Shown here: positions 42,551-52,048 of the stretch, piece after piece
How the letters are laid out: each line of letters starts with the position of its first letter
Numbering within the stretch: position 1 is the stretch's first letter
Source of the DNA: a bacterium UBP4_UBA6127
GTDB taxonomy: Bacteria > UBP4 > UBA4092
DNA length: 64,000 nt
Direction of reading: 5' to 3'
Assembly (NCBI GenBank): GCA_002428325.1
Contig: DIVR01000021.1
Location: 56,945 to 120,944, forward strand
Notes under the pieces: model-generated
Told to the model about the DNA's origin: nothing
What the model saw: only the letters and a program-made list of their open reading frames with translations
Database searches by the model: none
Program-made: the position numbers and the translations under genes

Positions 42551-42856
42551 GTGTCCCAAACTCAGTACACATCAGAAAATCTTCAAATAAGGTATTTTAG
42601 ATTACAAGAAGATATGGATACCCCTTTTGACCGGGATAAGTTTTTTTTAAATCCGCGGGGGACTGCCTGGGAGAAACTCCAATTATTGGGAATTGAGCCC
42701 CAGAGTGAAGGAGAACCGCCATTTCATGCCTGGTTGAGAACCATGTGTGAAGAAAATCATATTCCTTATGAGGGGAATGGGGAAATTCCCCTTGAAATAC
42801 GGAATCATATCTATAAAGACCCGGCTCTGTTGACTTGGATCATATTTCTGCTTTAG
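42551..42856 (+). CDS. Hypothetical protein of 101 residues
   Basis: A small soluble protein starting at GTG with an AAGAAGGTG ribosome site 7-8 bp upstream. It is acidic and aromatic-rich ('IRYFRLQEDMDTPFDRDKFF', 'PPFHAWLRTMCEENHIPYEG', 'DPALLTWIIFLL'), with no signal peptide and no family I recognise. If the plus-strand promoter at 42125 drives it, the region between would be a 390-nt leader, so a regulatory RNA controlling this gene is one option. A hairpin 58 bp after the stop may end its transcript. Confidence 0.6.
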   Translation: MSQTQYTSENLQIRYFRLQEDMDTPFDRDKFFLNPRGTAWEKLQLLGIEPQSEGEPPFHAWLRTMCEENHIPYEGNGEIPLEIRNHIYKDPALLTWIIFLL

Positions 42857-42913
42857 GGGGATAACGCTGTAGATTATATTTCATTATGGGGAGAGGTTAA
42901 GGGATTTTCCATC

Positions 42914-42942
42914 AGAACCTGAATGGACTTTATTCAGGTTCT
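42914..42942 (+). terminator. Hairpin downstream of the 101-residue protein gene
   Basis: A perfect 11-bp stem (AGAACCTGAAT/ATTCAGGTTCT) with a 7-nt loop. No T-run follows (CCCTC), so termination would be inefficient or Rho-assisted. Confidence 0.5.
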
Positions 42943-43069
42943 CCCTCAACCCTTTCATCTTCATTCCAATCGCCAACAGGGACTTTATGGCTCAAGAATG
43001 CCACTAACTACCAATCGAGAGACTCCCATCCATTTGATTATTCCTATTTCGAAAAGATAGGCCTTTTCC

Positions 43070-43087
43070 TTTTGACAGCTGTCAAAA
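43070..43087. promoter_or_regulatory. 18-bp palindrome TTTTGACAGCTGTCAAAA, copy 3
   Basis: Identical to copies at 9312 and 35950. Ten bases further on, 43098-43111 holds the same half-sites in the opposite order (CTGTCA then TGACAG), so four half-sites cluster within 42 bp, which fits cooperative protein binding. Confidence 0.6.
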
Positions 43088-43168
43088 AGGACAAACACTG
43101 TCAAATGACAGAAACTGTCTACTATAGGATAACCCTATAAAAAACAACAATCCCCTAATTGGGGACGA

Positions 43169-43205
43169 TAAAAAAAAAGAGCCAAGTCATAGAAACCTGG
43201 CTCTT
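43169..43205 (-). terminator. Rho-independent terminator of the subtilase gene
   Basis: An 8-bp stem (AAGAGCCA at 43177-43184 with TGGCTCTT at 43198-43205) followed on the minus strand by a run of T residues, 23 bp after the stop. Confidence 0.93.
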
Positions 43206-43227
43206 AATGATTTCAAAGAAGTTATGG

Positions 43228-46200
43228 TTAATAGAGGCTGGCATCCCAATAGTTGGGAAGGTCAGAATCTTGTTGGAGATAGAGGTTATCCAACGTAACA
43301 ACAGCCTCCCCGGCATTTTTCAGAACAACCTGTCCATAAAGATAGGGTGATTCAGGATAGAAACAGGTTTCCAAATGCTGGGAAATAGGAAGCATGTTTA
43401 TCAGAGCTGTTGCGCCAATTTCCTGAATAATGGTTCCCCCTTCGGTATCGGTCCCATAGAGGACGACCATGGAAAGGTTTTCATCCAGAGTTCCATCCAG
43501 AGTAATATCGGTCCCAAATCCGGCCGCCATTCCAGCCTGCGCCTGAATCGTCTGGGTCATTCCCGGCTGGCTTATCCCCGTCATTTTCAGGGATTTAAGA
43601 GAGGTCCCATCAAACTGTACCAGGAACTGGCCGCTCAACTGGCCATAAGTTGCCTGAGGAAGATCATCCACTGATTCCAGTCCCCAACCTGTGGTATCGG
43701 ACAGAGAATCCCAATCACCCTTGGCATCATAAACCAGGGTATTACCATAGGCATACTCCAAGGGTGAAGGAGCCGGATACATCTGAATTTCATCGATATA
43801 GAGCCGGGATGTCTCAGAGGAAGCCCCGTTACGGACTACTATCTGAGGATATATCCCCTCCGTATTATTCGCATAGAAAGATGTCTCCATCCATTTCCAG
43901 GTAGTGGCTGATGAGAGCCTGACCTGGCCTGTAATCTTCATTCCACTATCAGGGACCCCATTAAAGAGGAACAGGTAAGGAAATACCTGACTGTCCGGGG
44001 TATCCGTCATAACTCTCATTCTGGCGGTGTACCATTGACCGGCCGTTGGGCTGGCCCAATTCTCCAGAGCCGCTGTGATTTTTAAAGCCACACTGGCGGT
44101 ATCAAAACTCAGGCAAAGAACCCCGGTAGCTCCTGAATATTCCGGCAGCCAGCTTGAACCAGCCATTGGATAGGTCTGGATTTCATCGGTCAGAGATTCA
44201 AAAGCCCACATGGAAGTATCACTGGCAGCGGTAAAATGCCCATATAGATTATCTAATTCATACACTCTCAGGATTTCCTTATCCCAAGAGGTTGAAGTTG
44301 ATCCGGAAACGGTGAGAACCACTTCAGCAGACCCTTCCAGAGGGGATATCGCCGCCAAGGTCAGGGTATCAATCGATATCACGGCCTGAAGCTTACCGGT
44401 ATCAGCCGCCAAAGAATACCGAATCTCAGGTTCAGGCCAGCTGGCTGGCAAGGTCGGCTGAACATAATCCACCAGGGGGATTATGGCATTTTCATAAACA
44501 GCTCCATCATCCACCAGGACCCGGGGAAGTTTGCTTAACAGGTAATCGGAGTATTTCACCCGATTAGTGGTTCCTTCTGCATTCCAGGAAGGAATTGTAA
44601 ATCGAATCGTTTCCACTCCGGTAAAATCAGGGTTGGCAGTGGTTTGATAACTGACGGTATTCAACACCGGAGTAATGGTCTGATTGACCTGATTTTCACC
44701 CGACTCGCTCCACCATCCCCAAGTTGCGCCTTTCCATTGGGAATAGTCGTCCAAATCAAAAGCGTTGGCCAAGGTCTGTCCCTTCAAAATCTTGATATCA
44801 GGAAGGGTATGTACCATATCCAGGCTCCCGGCCTCAACCGAGACATAAGCAATCTTGGTTACTGTGGATGAAACATAGCTATTACCTGCTATCAAAGATA
44901 CATCATATCGGGCAGAAGTTGGAGACTGATAGGTATGGACGGGGTTCTGCTCAGAACTGAAGGTCCCATCTCCAAAATCCCAATGCCAGGAATTCACTGA
45001 CCCGACTGAAGTATCAAATAATTGAGTTTCCATGGGACTGACACCAGAAGTGACTGTCGCATAGAAATTAGGTGCAATATCATTAGATATTTCCAGGGTA
45101 ACAGGAATCACCACTTTGGCATTATCCGGGTCATTGGACCCTCCGAGGATAAAGGCTGAGGTAGATGAATCACTTATCCCGGTAGAATCAAACCGGCAGG
45201 TAACAACCGCCATCTGTCCGGGAGCCACAGAACCTTGAATGGGATCTACAGAGAACCAATCGACGCCCTGCCAGGTTCTGACCGCCATATTATCTTTAAG
45301 ATAATCACTATTATAAGCAATTTGAAGCCCAATCGATTTAGTGGAATCCTGAATACCTACAGTGGCCGACTGGGTTCCTCCACTCATTTCTTTATATTGG
45401 TAAACAATTTCACCTGACTTATAAAGGATAGCCTGGAAGGTGTAAACGCCAGAATCTTCCCAGGGAGGGACATCCTGCCAGGTTACAACCAACCGTTCTC
45501 CATCGGACTGGTAATAAGCAGAACCTCCCGAAGATAAATCCAAATCATCCCAGAAAGGAGCTACCAGCAACTCAGGAGCGTTGTTATTGGGAAGGGTCAG
45601 ATTATTCCATAGGGTTGAATTGCTATTGAAACTGAGCCAACCATTGGAACAGAATCGGAAGGTACTGTATTGGCTTCCATAGAAGGGAAAATTAAACCCG
45701 ATATCAAAGGGTCCAAGATTCACATCGTCATCCAACCCGGTTATCAAGGTTCCAGTGGATGAAATATCAACCCATTGGTATTGGGGTCCATTCAGGTTAT
45801 CACTGTCCATCCACTGATACCCGCTAAGGTCAGGACCTCCGGTTTTATTGATAGAAATCCAGGCTGTGGTGGTGGCTGCTTCAGCCAGTTGCCACTCCAG
45901 ATTACCGGTATATCCGGTCAGGTTATTCTGAATGGTCAGATAACTATACCCGATTGAATCGGTAGGCAATGTTTTCATCAGAGTATCAGGAGATGAAACC
46001 CATTGGGGAGGATTGACCCCGGTACCCGATATAGGCAAAACCAAGACGGGATTCGTGGGATCATTGGAATTAATGGTAAGAGAACCTGCCGCAGGCCCCA
46101 AGTCTGTTACATTAAAACTAATCGTCATATCAGCATACTCAAGCCGGTTTAAATTAAAGGAAGTGGGGCCTGAATAGCCAAAGTCGCCCGTATTCACAAT

Positions 46201-49200
46201 CGAGCTGACAGTTAATTCCTGGTATCCGGTATTTGTCAGCCGGACAATTTTCGAGTCTAAGTGATTTATAAATACCGAACCAAAATCAACCGAATTAGAG
46301 GAAAGGGTTAAACGAGTATTCCCCTGATTTACAATCAATTGAACCGGGATAGAAACGGGGGTATGGCTGTCAATCCCATCCGAAATAGAAAGATTAGCAT
46401 TAACAGTCCCTACGGAAAGAGAATTGGCCGATATAGCAACGGAGACAATGGCATAACTGCCAGAAAGAACTTCTCCCCGGAGAGGAAATTCTTCCAGCCA
46501 GGAAACACCCACTTTGGATAATGAATTTTTCAGATTCAGCCGGCCGCCGGTCACACATTTACCTGAGAGAGAAGAAACCACATCGACTCCCTCCAATATG
46601 GCATTACGGATATCCAGGTAATCAATGGATGTATCAAGAGACCACAAGAGGCCGCAAGCGCCGGACACATGGGGAGTTGCCATGGATGTCCCGCTCAAAA
46701 TCTGATAACTGTTACCGGGAGCAGTACTGTAAATCAGGCTTCCCGGAGCAGCTAAATCCACCTGGGTGGCTCCATAATTGGAGTAACTGGCAAGCGCATC
46801 AGAACTACCGGTAGCAGCCACCGCTATAACATTAGGAAGCTCATAATTGCTGGGATAAGACGGATTTGTATCGTTATTATTGGTTTCATTGCCGGCTGCG
46901 GCAATAAAGAGTTGATGCTGGCTGTTGGCAGCGCTGATAGCCGAATACATGGCAGGTTCATACCCACCCCCGCCCCAACTGTTATTAGTCAGGAAAGCAC
47001 CTTTATTTATAGCATATTGGATAGCCTCGATGGCATCAGACGAATTCCCTACACCTGAAGAATTAAGGAATTTCAAGGGCATGATACTGGCTTTCCACAT
47101 CACCCCGGCCACCCCGACGGCATTGTTACCCACAGCAGCAATAGTTCCTGCCACATGGGTACCATGGACATTATCATCGGAAGGATCATTATCACCGTTG
47201 CAGAAATCCCAGCCGACCGTATCATCTACATAACCATTACCATCATCATCAATCCCATTAAAAGGAATTTCTCCAGGATTATGCCAAATATTGGCAGATA
47301 GGTCAGGGTGAGTATAATCAACCCCCGTATCAATGACTCCAATAATGATATTAGAACTGCCGGTTGAAACATCCCAGGCAGCCGAAGCCCCGATAGTGGC
47401 CATTCCCCATAGATTACTATAGGCAGGGTCATCCGGAACCACACTGGCATACAGGAGGTAATTCGGTTGGGCATATTCAATCGTATCAGTTAATGAAGCA
47501 TAGGCTGCAAGGGTTTCCTCCATGGTTTTACCAGAAGTAACCTTCACCTGATAGGCATCAATCAAAGGAATATACTTCAGGGTTTGAGTCCCAACGGTTG
47601 ATTCTATGGTGGATCGATGGGTACTGGCAATCCCCTTTTTATATTTCACTATCAGCTCATTCGTGACATATTTCGACCCTTTTCTAACAGTAAAAGGCTC
47701 ATAATCAGAAGGAATTTTGGATACAGTTGTCAGACTGGCAAGAGTATCCTTTATTTTGGGAGAAAGGCTGCTGCCGTTAATGGAAAGCTTTTCCTGAATC
47801 GAAAAGCTCAAAGGCCCGGCATTGGGAGCGATATTTTGAATGGTCAGCAAAGAATACGCCGTTTCCCCCTGGTTGAGAGTCGTCGATATCGAAGTGGGGG
47901 TAACTACCATTTGGGGATAATCGACACCCTTCCCTGTAAAAAGGCATTGCAGGGTGGTCTTCCCAAAAGTATCTTCTTCGTAGATAGTCAGGATTCCTGT
48001 CTGAGTCCCGAAACTGGTCGGCATAAAGAAAGTGGAATATTGGGAATATTCGTTATGACTAAGATCGGAATAATGGGTTCCTGTTGCTTTAAAAGGCAGG
48101 CCAGGAAAAACCATATAGGTGGTCATCAGGCTGTACCCTGTATTTTTAACCGTTAATACAGGCCCGACAACCGTCTCACCACTATAAACATTGCCAAAAT
48201 CTATCGTCTGAGGAGTCACCGAGAGAACGGGTTTTCCAGGAGACACCTGCAGATTAAGCTGAAGGTTCAAGGGAGTATTAATGGAATCTTCCGAATAGGA
48301 TTGGACGGTGAAATATCCAGTGGTATCACCAACAGGCAATTCTTTGGCATTGATATAAACCGTAACCATACTATATTGGTTAAAAGGTATCCTTCCATGC
48401 CGAGGATCGCCTTCAGCCCAGGTTAACCCCTTAGCAATCCGAATCGCCATTTCAGACTGCAAGTAAAGCTGATTATACGCTATCTGCAATCCGAGGGTAC
48501 CGCTGTCATTCTGGATTCCGACAGTAGCAGAATTAACCGCTCCCGACATATCTTTATATTGATAGACAATATCTCCCCAGGGATAAAGAATCACCTGAAA
48601 AGAATAATGGCTGGAAGGGACACTATAACTGGGGATATTTTCATAACTGACAATAAATCGACTGGAATCAGACTGGTAATAGATGTTTCCACCCACACTC
48701 ATATCTAAATCATCCCAGAACGGGGACAGAAGATTCTCCGCTGCTCTTGAACTTGAAGGCAGAGTCGTATTGGAATAATAGGTAGAAAGACTGGTAAAAC
48801 TTAACCAGCCATTGGAACAGGCCCGCAGGGTGGTAAACTGGCTACCGTAAAAGTTAAAACTGAATTTAAGAGGAATCGGGCTGGAAATAATATCATCATC
48901 GGCCATACCGGTCAGCAGGGTCCCGCTGGAAGTAATATCCTGCCACTGATAAACAGGGCCTTCCTCTTCTTTACTGTCAGTCCAGTAATACCCATATCCA
49001 TCCGGACCGCCATTTTCCATAACACTGGCAGAAACAGACGTTGTTGTTCCTTCAGTAATATTCCAGATAATATCTGGATTCAAGCCATTATAGATAGAAA
49101 AGACACTCCAAGTTGTCTCTCCCTGTTCAAGCTGGAAATCCAGCTGCTGGGGAGTCAGTGTGATGGGTGAAGAAGACCATGCCAAACCACCTGCCAAAAT

Positions 49201-49257
49201 TAATAAGAGAATACCCAATACTACTATCCATTGACGTTGAAAAGGGTACGGCTTCAT
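43228..49257 (-). CDS. Large secreted multidomain subtilisin-like (S8) serine protease with PKD and duplicated beta modules
   Basis: A 2009-residue exported protein. After a hydrophobic signal segment (about 10-30) come: a 240-residue beta-rich module (about 75-320, 'FNFYGSQFTTLRACSNGWLS', 'SPFWDDLDMS', 'SATVGIQNDSGTLGLQIAYN'); an HYDIN/choice-of-anchor-like unit ('IDFGNVYSGETVV'); a fervidolysin-type propeptide ('KYVTNELIVKYKKGIA'); the S8 catalytic domain with D643, H698 and S858 ('VIDTGVDYTH', 'HGTHVAGTIA', 'SGTSMATPHVSG'); more choice-of-anchor units; a second copy of the first module (about 1130-1390, 'CSNGWLSFNSNS', 'APFWDDLDLS', 'SATVGIQDS'); a PKD domain (about 1395-1475, 'WHWDFGDGTF'); and C-terminal beta domains, one with a carbohydrate-binding look. 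The catalytic triad is intact. ATG at 49257 is preferred to an upstream TTG by two codons. The protein ends 'WDASLY' with no sorting motif I know. Likely cell-surface or secreted nutrient or envelope protease. Confidence 0.93.
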   Translation of the reverse strand: MKPYPFQRQWIVVLGILLLILAGGLAWSSSPITLTPQQLDFQLEQGETTWSVFSIYNGLNPDIIWNITEGTTTSVSASVMENGGPDGYGYYWTDSKEEEGPVYQWQDITSSGTLLTGMADDDIISSPIPLKFSFNFYGSQFTTLRACSNGWLSFTSLSTYYSNTTLPSSSRAAENLLSPFWDDLDMSVGGNIYYQSDSSRFIVSYENIPSYSVPSSHYSFQVILYPWGDIVYQYKDMSGAVNSATVGIQNDSGTLGLQIAYNQLYLQSEMAIRIAKGLTWAEGDPRHGRIPFNQYSMVTVYINAKELPVGDTTGYFTVQSYSEDSINTPLNLQLNLQVSPGKPVLSVTPQTIDFGNVYSGETVVGPVLTVKNTGYSLMTTYMVFPGLPFKATGTHYSDLSHNEYSQYSTFFMPTSFGTQTGILTIYEEDTFGKTTLQCLFTGKGVDYPQMVVTPTSISTTLNQGETAYSLLTIQNIAPNAGPLSFSIQEKLSINGSSLSPKIKDTLASLTTVSKIPSDYEPFTVRKGSKYVTNELIVKYKKGIASTHRSTIESTVGTQTLKYIPLIDAYQVKVTSGKTMEETLAAYASLTDTIEYAQPNYLLYASVVPDDPAYSNLWGMATIGASAAWDVSTGSSNIIIGVIDTGVDYTHPDLSANIWHNPGEIPFNGIDDDGNGYVDDTVGWDFCNGDNDPSDDNVHGTHVAGTIAAVGNNAVGVAGVMWKASIMPLKFLNSSGVGNSSDAIEAIQYAINKGAFLTNNSWGGGGYEPAMYSAISAANSQHQLFIAAAGNETNNNDTNPSYPSNYELPNVIAVAATGSSDALASYSNYGATQVDLAAPGSLIYSTAPGNSYQILSGTSMATPHVSGACGLLWSLDTSIDYLDIRNAILEGVDVVSSLSGKCVTGGRLNLKNSLSKVGVSWLEEFPLRGEVLSGSYAIVSVAISANSLSVGTVNANLSISDGIDSHTPVSIPVQLIVNQGNTRLTLSSNSVDFGSVFINHLDSKIVRLTNTGYQELTVSSIVNTGDFGYSGPTSFNLNRLEYADMTISFNVTDLGPAAGSLTINSNDPTNPVLVLPISGTGVNPPQWVSSPDTLMKTLPTDSIGYSYLTIQNNLTGYTGNLEWQLAEAATTTAWISINKTGGPDLSGYQWMDSDNLNGPQYQWVDISSTGTLITGLDDDVNLGPFDIGFNFPFYGSQYSTFRFCSNGWLSFNSNSTLWNNLTLPNNNAPELLVAPFWDDLDLSSGGSAYYQSDGERLVVTWQDVPPWEDSGVYTFQAILYKSGEIVYQYKEMSGGTQSATVGIQDSTKSIGLQIAYNSDYLKDNMAVRTWQGVDWFSVDPIQGSVAPGQMAVVTCRFDSTGISDSSTSAFILGGSNDPDNAKVVIPVTLEISNDIAPNFYATVTSGVSPMETQLFDTSVGSVNSWHWDFGDGTFSSEQNPVHTYQSPTSARYDVSLIAGNSYVSSTVTKIAYVSVEAGSLDMVHTLPDIKILKGQTLANAFDLDDYSQWKGATWGWWSESGENQVNQTITPVLNTVSYQTTANPDFTGVETIRFTIPSWNAEGTTNRVKYSDYLLSKLPRVLVDDGAVYENAIIPLVDYVQPTLPASWPEPEIRYSLAADTGKLQAVISIDTLTLAAISPLEGSAEVVLTVSGSTSTSWDKEILRVYELDNLYGHFTAASDTSMWAFESLTDEIQTYPMAGSSWLPEYSGATGVLCLSFDTASVALKITAALENWASPTAGQWYTARMRVMTDTPDSQVFPYLFLFNGVPDSGMKITGQVRLSSATTWKWMETSFYANNTEGIYPQIVVRNGASSETSRLYIDEIQMYPAPSPLEYAYGNTLVYDAKGDWDSLSDTTGWGLESVDDLPQATYGQLSGQFLVQFDGTSLKSLKMTGISQPGMTQTIQAQAGMAAGFGTDITLDGTLDENLSMVVLYGTDTEGGTIIQEIGATALINMLPISQHLETCFYPESPYLYGQVVLKNAGEAVVTLDNLYLQQDSDLPNYWDASLY

Positions 49258-49521
49258 AACCAAGAAATTCCTTTCCTTTTATAAAATTCTATTTCGTGTG
49301 TTTTATTCTATAAGTTATTACTCGAAAAACCCTATTTTAATCATAATCAAACGGGGTGAGGATTATATTATGTAACTTATGACTCTTGACTGTCAACAAA
49401 GAATTATTCGGTTGGGAGTACACAAATCGAAAGGTATCAGGAGGGTAAATAATAAAAACCCGTCGGCTGAAATGGACTTCTGCAGACGGGTTATAAAATA
49501 TAGTAACTGGTTAAAAACGAG

Positions 49522-49686
49522 TTATTTAGCTTCTTTGAAAGAAACGTGTTTACGAACGACCGGATCATATTTCTTCAATTCGATTCGTTCAGTCGTATTC
49601 TTTTTGTTTTTCTGGGTGGTGTAAATATAACCGCTTTCGGAGCTTTTCAGCTTAATGGTGGTGCGGCTTTCGCCTTTCTTGGCCAT
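49522..49686 (-). CDS. rpmG: Ribosomal protein L33
   Basis: A 54-residue basic ribosomal protein beginning MAKKGESRTTIKLKSSESGY and ending KKYDPVVRKHVSFKEAK. The 'YxTTQNKKNTxERIELKKYDP' core is diagnostic of L33. It has no CX2C pairs, so it is the zinc-independent (C-) form. It is part of the large ribosomal subunit near the E site. It stands alone, divergent from a secreted protein gene, without the tRNA, secE and nusG neighbours that often accompany it. Its promoter must lie in the AT-rich 130 bp to its right. Confidence 0.95.
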   Translation of the reverse strand: MAKKGESRTTIKLKSSESGYIYTTQKNKKNTTERIELKKYDPVVRKHVSFKEAK

Positions 49687-49815
49687 GGTAATGCACTCCC
49701 TCTATAAGGTTCTCAATAAAGATATTTGCTATGGAATTAAATATTTTATTATAATTAGGACCAAATTGTCCAATCATTTTCAACTGGGCCATACTACTAA
49801 AGGAGACAAAAGGTT

Positions 49816-50931
49816 ATGAGAATCAAGTCTATCCGGTTGGCAGTCTTATGTTTAATGGCTTTATGCCTAAGCCAGGTTTTTTCAGCAGAACAAGTTGTCA
49901 TGGGAGGAACCATTGAAAGTCGAGGAGGAATTAAGATGTCATTTCAACCCCTTTTAGCTGGAGGATTTTGGCAGATGGGTGATTGGGTCCTGCAAAACTG
50001 GACCGATAAAGGGCTGGAAAATGAAGTCAAAGCTATGAAAGAGGTGGGCATGAGTTATATCATTGTCCAATATGGGGCTGACTGGGATGGCACTAAAAAG
50101 GAATTTATCAGTTTTTATTCTAACTCTGTTTATAAAGTCCATCCTTCATTTACTCAGAAAGGCAGAGATCCCATCGGGGCTATGATGAAAGCAGGAGAGA
50201 AATATGGAGTAAAAATCATCCTGGGGGATGCTTTAGTCCCCAATCAATGGGATGGGCCACCCAATCGAAATCTGGCAGACTGGTCTTCTCCGAAAATGAT
50301 GCAATGGCGACAGTCGGTTATTAAAAATTATTCTAAATATTCTTCTTTTTATGGATGGTATATTCCTAATGAGCCCAATCCCCAGGATTTCATAAAGAAT
50401 AAAATTGACCCCCAATCCTTTATTAATGCCACTGAAGAAGTCGCTATTACAGTGAAAAAGGCCAATCCCAAGTTAATGGTTATCCATACGGTAGGATTAT
50501 ATGCAGAACCTGAAGTGAAATCAGGAAAGACCTTTATAGGACCTCCTTCCATCCCTTATCTGAATAAATTCTGGGAACCCTGGGTGAAAGACTGCCAGCA
50601 TGTGGATATCTGGATGATAATCGATGGGGTAGGAACTTACCTTTCCAATCTGGAACATACCGATAAAGCCCAACAATGGTGCAGAAAACTGGCAATCAAG
50701 TATCAGAAAACCTATTGGACCGATGTGGAAAATGCCGTCATGGGAGCCCAAAGTTATCCTTTTACCATGGACCAACTCGAAAAGTCTCTTATCGTCGGAG
50801 CTAAACATACAGACACCCTGGTCACCTTTGATTATATCCACTATATGAGTAAGACCTCCCCTAAACCTGAAGCCAGAAAACTCTATCAGGATTATTGGAA
50901 GTATTATCAGAAGGTAACTAAACGGAAATAG
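49816..50931 (+). CDS. Secreted DUF4434-like TIM-barrel protein (glycoside hydrolase-like)
   Basis: A 371-residue protein with a cleavable signal peptide (MRIKSIRLAVLCLMALCLSQ, cleavage near VFSA). The mature protein has a TIM-barrel look with 'LENEVKAMKEVGMSYIIVQYGADWDG', 'KYGVKIILGDAL' and 'FYGWYIPNEPNP', where E186 sits at the position of the catalytic acid/base of clan GH-A enzymes. This 'GWYIPNE' pattern fits the DUF4434 family, regarded as putative glycoside hydrolases of unknown substrate. An AAAGGAGAC ribosome site precedes the ATG. It has a strong terminator and no operon partner; with the GH39-like and propeller proteins it adds to an export-oriented carbohydrate set. Confidence 0.82.
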   Translation: MRIKSIRLAVLCLMALCLSQVFSAEQVVMGGTIESRGGIKMSFQPLLAGGFWQMGDWVLQNWTDKGLENEVKAMKEVGMSYIIVQYGADWDGTKKEFISFYSNSVYKVHPSFTQKGRDPIGAMMKAGEKYGVKIILGDALVPNQWDGPPNRNLADWSSPKMMQWRQSVIKNYSKYSSFYGWYIPNEPNPQDFIKNKIDPQSFINATEEVAITVKKANPKLMVIHTVGLYAEPEVKSGKTFIGPPSIPYLNKFWEPWVKDCQHVDIWMIIDGVGTYLSNLEHTDKAQQWCRKLAIKYQKTYWTDVENAVMGAQSYPFTMDQLEKSLIVGAKHTDTLVTFDYIHYMSKTSPKPEARKLYQDYWKYYQKVTKRK

Positions 50932-50965
50932 ATACCGATACATGGGTACTGTTACTTCCAATCAG

Positions 50966-51015
50966 GGGATAGTATTCGAGCCGTTGAGGCCTGAATACTA
51001 TCCCTCTTCTTTTGT
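50966..51015 (+). terminator. Terminator of the DUF4434-like gene
   Basis: A 12-bp perfect stem (50966-50977 with 50993-51004) and 15-nt loop followed by TCTTCTTTTG. It lies between converging genes, 34 bp after one stop and just before the mcrC stop. Confidence 0.75.
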
Positions 51016-51016
51016 T

Positions 51017-52048
51017 CTAAGCCGGGAGGAGAGAAATCAAGTCCTTATGAATAGCTTGCCAGGGCTGACTTAAATCCAGGGAATATACTCTCAGTTTTTT
51101 CCCTTTCCTTTGATAATGCATATCCAATTTACTATCCGTCTGAACATATATCAGGATACCTTCAAATGCCTGAGGACATAAATCCAAATACGTAGTGATC
51201 TGTCTTAAATTATCAGCAGATAATTTATAAGAATTATAATTTTCTTTAAGGATTTGGGCATAATATTTAGTTTCAATAATAATTTTTCTATTATCCCAAT
51301 AAGTAATTGTGGTATCTGTCTTTTGTTGAGGCAGTTTTTTATCATCCTCGGGTGTTAATCCCTGCATATCCCATTTCAGTATTTCACTTTGAAAAGAACG
51401 ATATTCTGTAGAGGAAAGCTCAATCCGGTAAAAATTCCTGACGAAAGCCTCAAAAAGGACCGCCATTTTATTCTCATCTTGCAAAAAATCCCTGAATTGA
51501 AAATGGCCAGTAGTTTCGGTAGGTAATAGATTGGTATAAATCAGCTCACAGATATTTAAAAGGAATCCATAGAAAGCATTATTTCGATGGAGCCTGATTT
51601 TCCTAAAGAGTCTTTCAGAAAGATCAATCTGATCAATTCCACCCATTCGGAAATAAAGCTGATGGATATCCTTTTTTATGTTTTTATCTAACCCTTCTGT
51701 GCAGATAAGCCTTTTTAAGGTGGTCTTAATGATTTGGTTATGTAAGAGGTTATGATCCATCTCGGTATATTCACAATGGATACTGTTTTGGGCTAATAAC
51801 CCCCTTTTTAAGGTAGTTTGGATATCCCATTTTCCCCGAGGGAAACCTGTGTTTTCTTCAAAAACTCGATAATCCCGATCAAAACCCCTTTTTAATAAGT
51901 GAGTGACACCTTTCACCAAAACAAAAGCTAAAAGATTAACCTCCCCCTGAAAAGCACACCCTTCAATATGAATCTTTTTCGATTCAAGCAACTTATCCCA
52001 GGCATAGGCCAGGAGGTAATAAATATTTTCTATGGGAATATTCTTCAT
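51017..52048 (-). CDS. mcrC: McrC family nuclease component of McrBC type IV restriction system
   Basis: A 343-residue protein of the McrC family (PF10117). 'IPIENIYYLLAYAWDKL' and 'FPRGKWDIQTTL' are signature blocks of the N-terminal part that contacts McrB. The C-terminal PD-(D/E)XK nuclease site is in 'TDTTITYWDNRKIIIETKYY' with an Asp near 244 and Glu-Thr-Lys near 260. In the known system McrC stimulates the McrB GTPase and cuts DNA between two modified sites. Its ATG overlaps the mcrB stop by 4 bp, so the pair is coupled. The gene is AT-rich compared with flanking housekeeping genes, in keeping with transfer as a defence module. Confidence 0.9.
   Translation of the reverse strand: MKNIPIENIYYLLAYAWDKLLESKKIHIEGCAFQGEVNLLAFVLVKGVTHLLKRGFDRDYRVFEENTGFPRGKWDIQTTLKRGLLAQNSIHCEYTEMDHNLLHNQIIKTTLKRLICTEGLDKNIKKDIHQLYFRMGGIDQIDLSERLFRKIRLHRNNAFYGFLLNICELIYTNLLPTETTGHFQFRDFLQDENKMAVLFEAFVRNFYRIELSSTEYRSFQSEILKWDMQGLTPEDDKKLPQQKTDTTITYWDNRKIIIETKYYAQILKENYNSYKLSADNLRQITTYLDLCPQAFEGILIYVQTDSKLDMHYQRKGKKLRVYSLDLSQPWQAIHKDLISLLPA

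Larger units (their letters stand above)
42857..43227. other. Intergenic region between hypothetical gene and subtilase gene
   Basis: 371 bp between convergent genes. It contains a strong hairpin after the left gene, the third palindrome copy with an extra inverted half-site pair (CTGTCA-AA-TGACAG at 43098-43111), a small CCCC/GGGG hairpin at 43153-43164 and the subtilase terminator. No gene seen. Confidence 0.5.

Noticed and set aside
50966..51015. The long hairpin between the DUF4434-like gene and mcrC as an attachment site of the McrBC module
   Set aside because: It is better explained as a terminator of the converging gene, and no matching repeat lies at the other end of the mcrBC operon.
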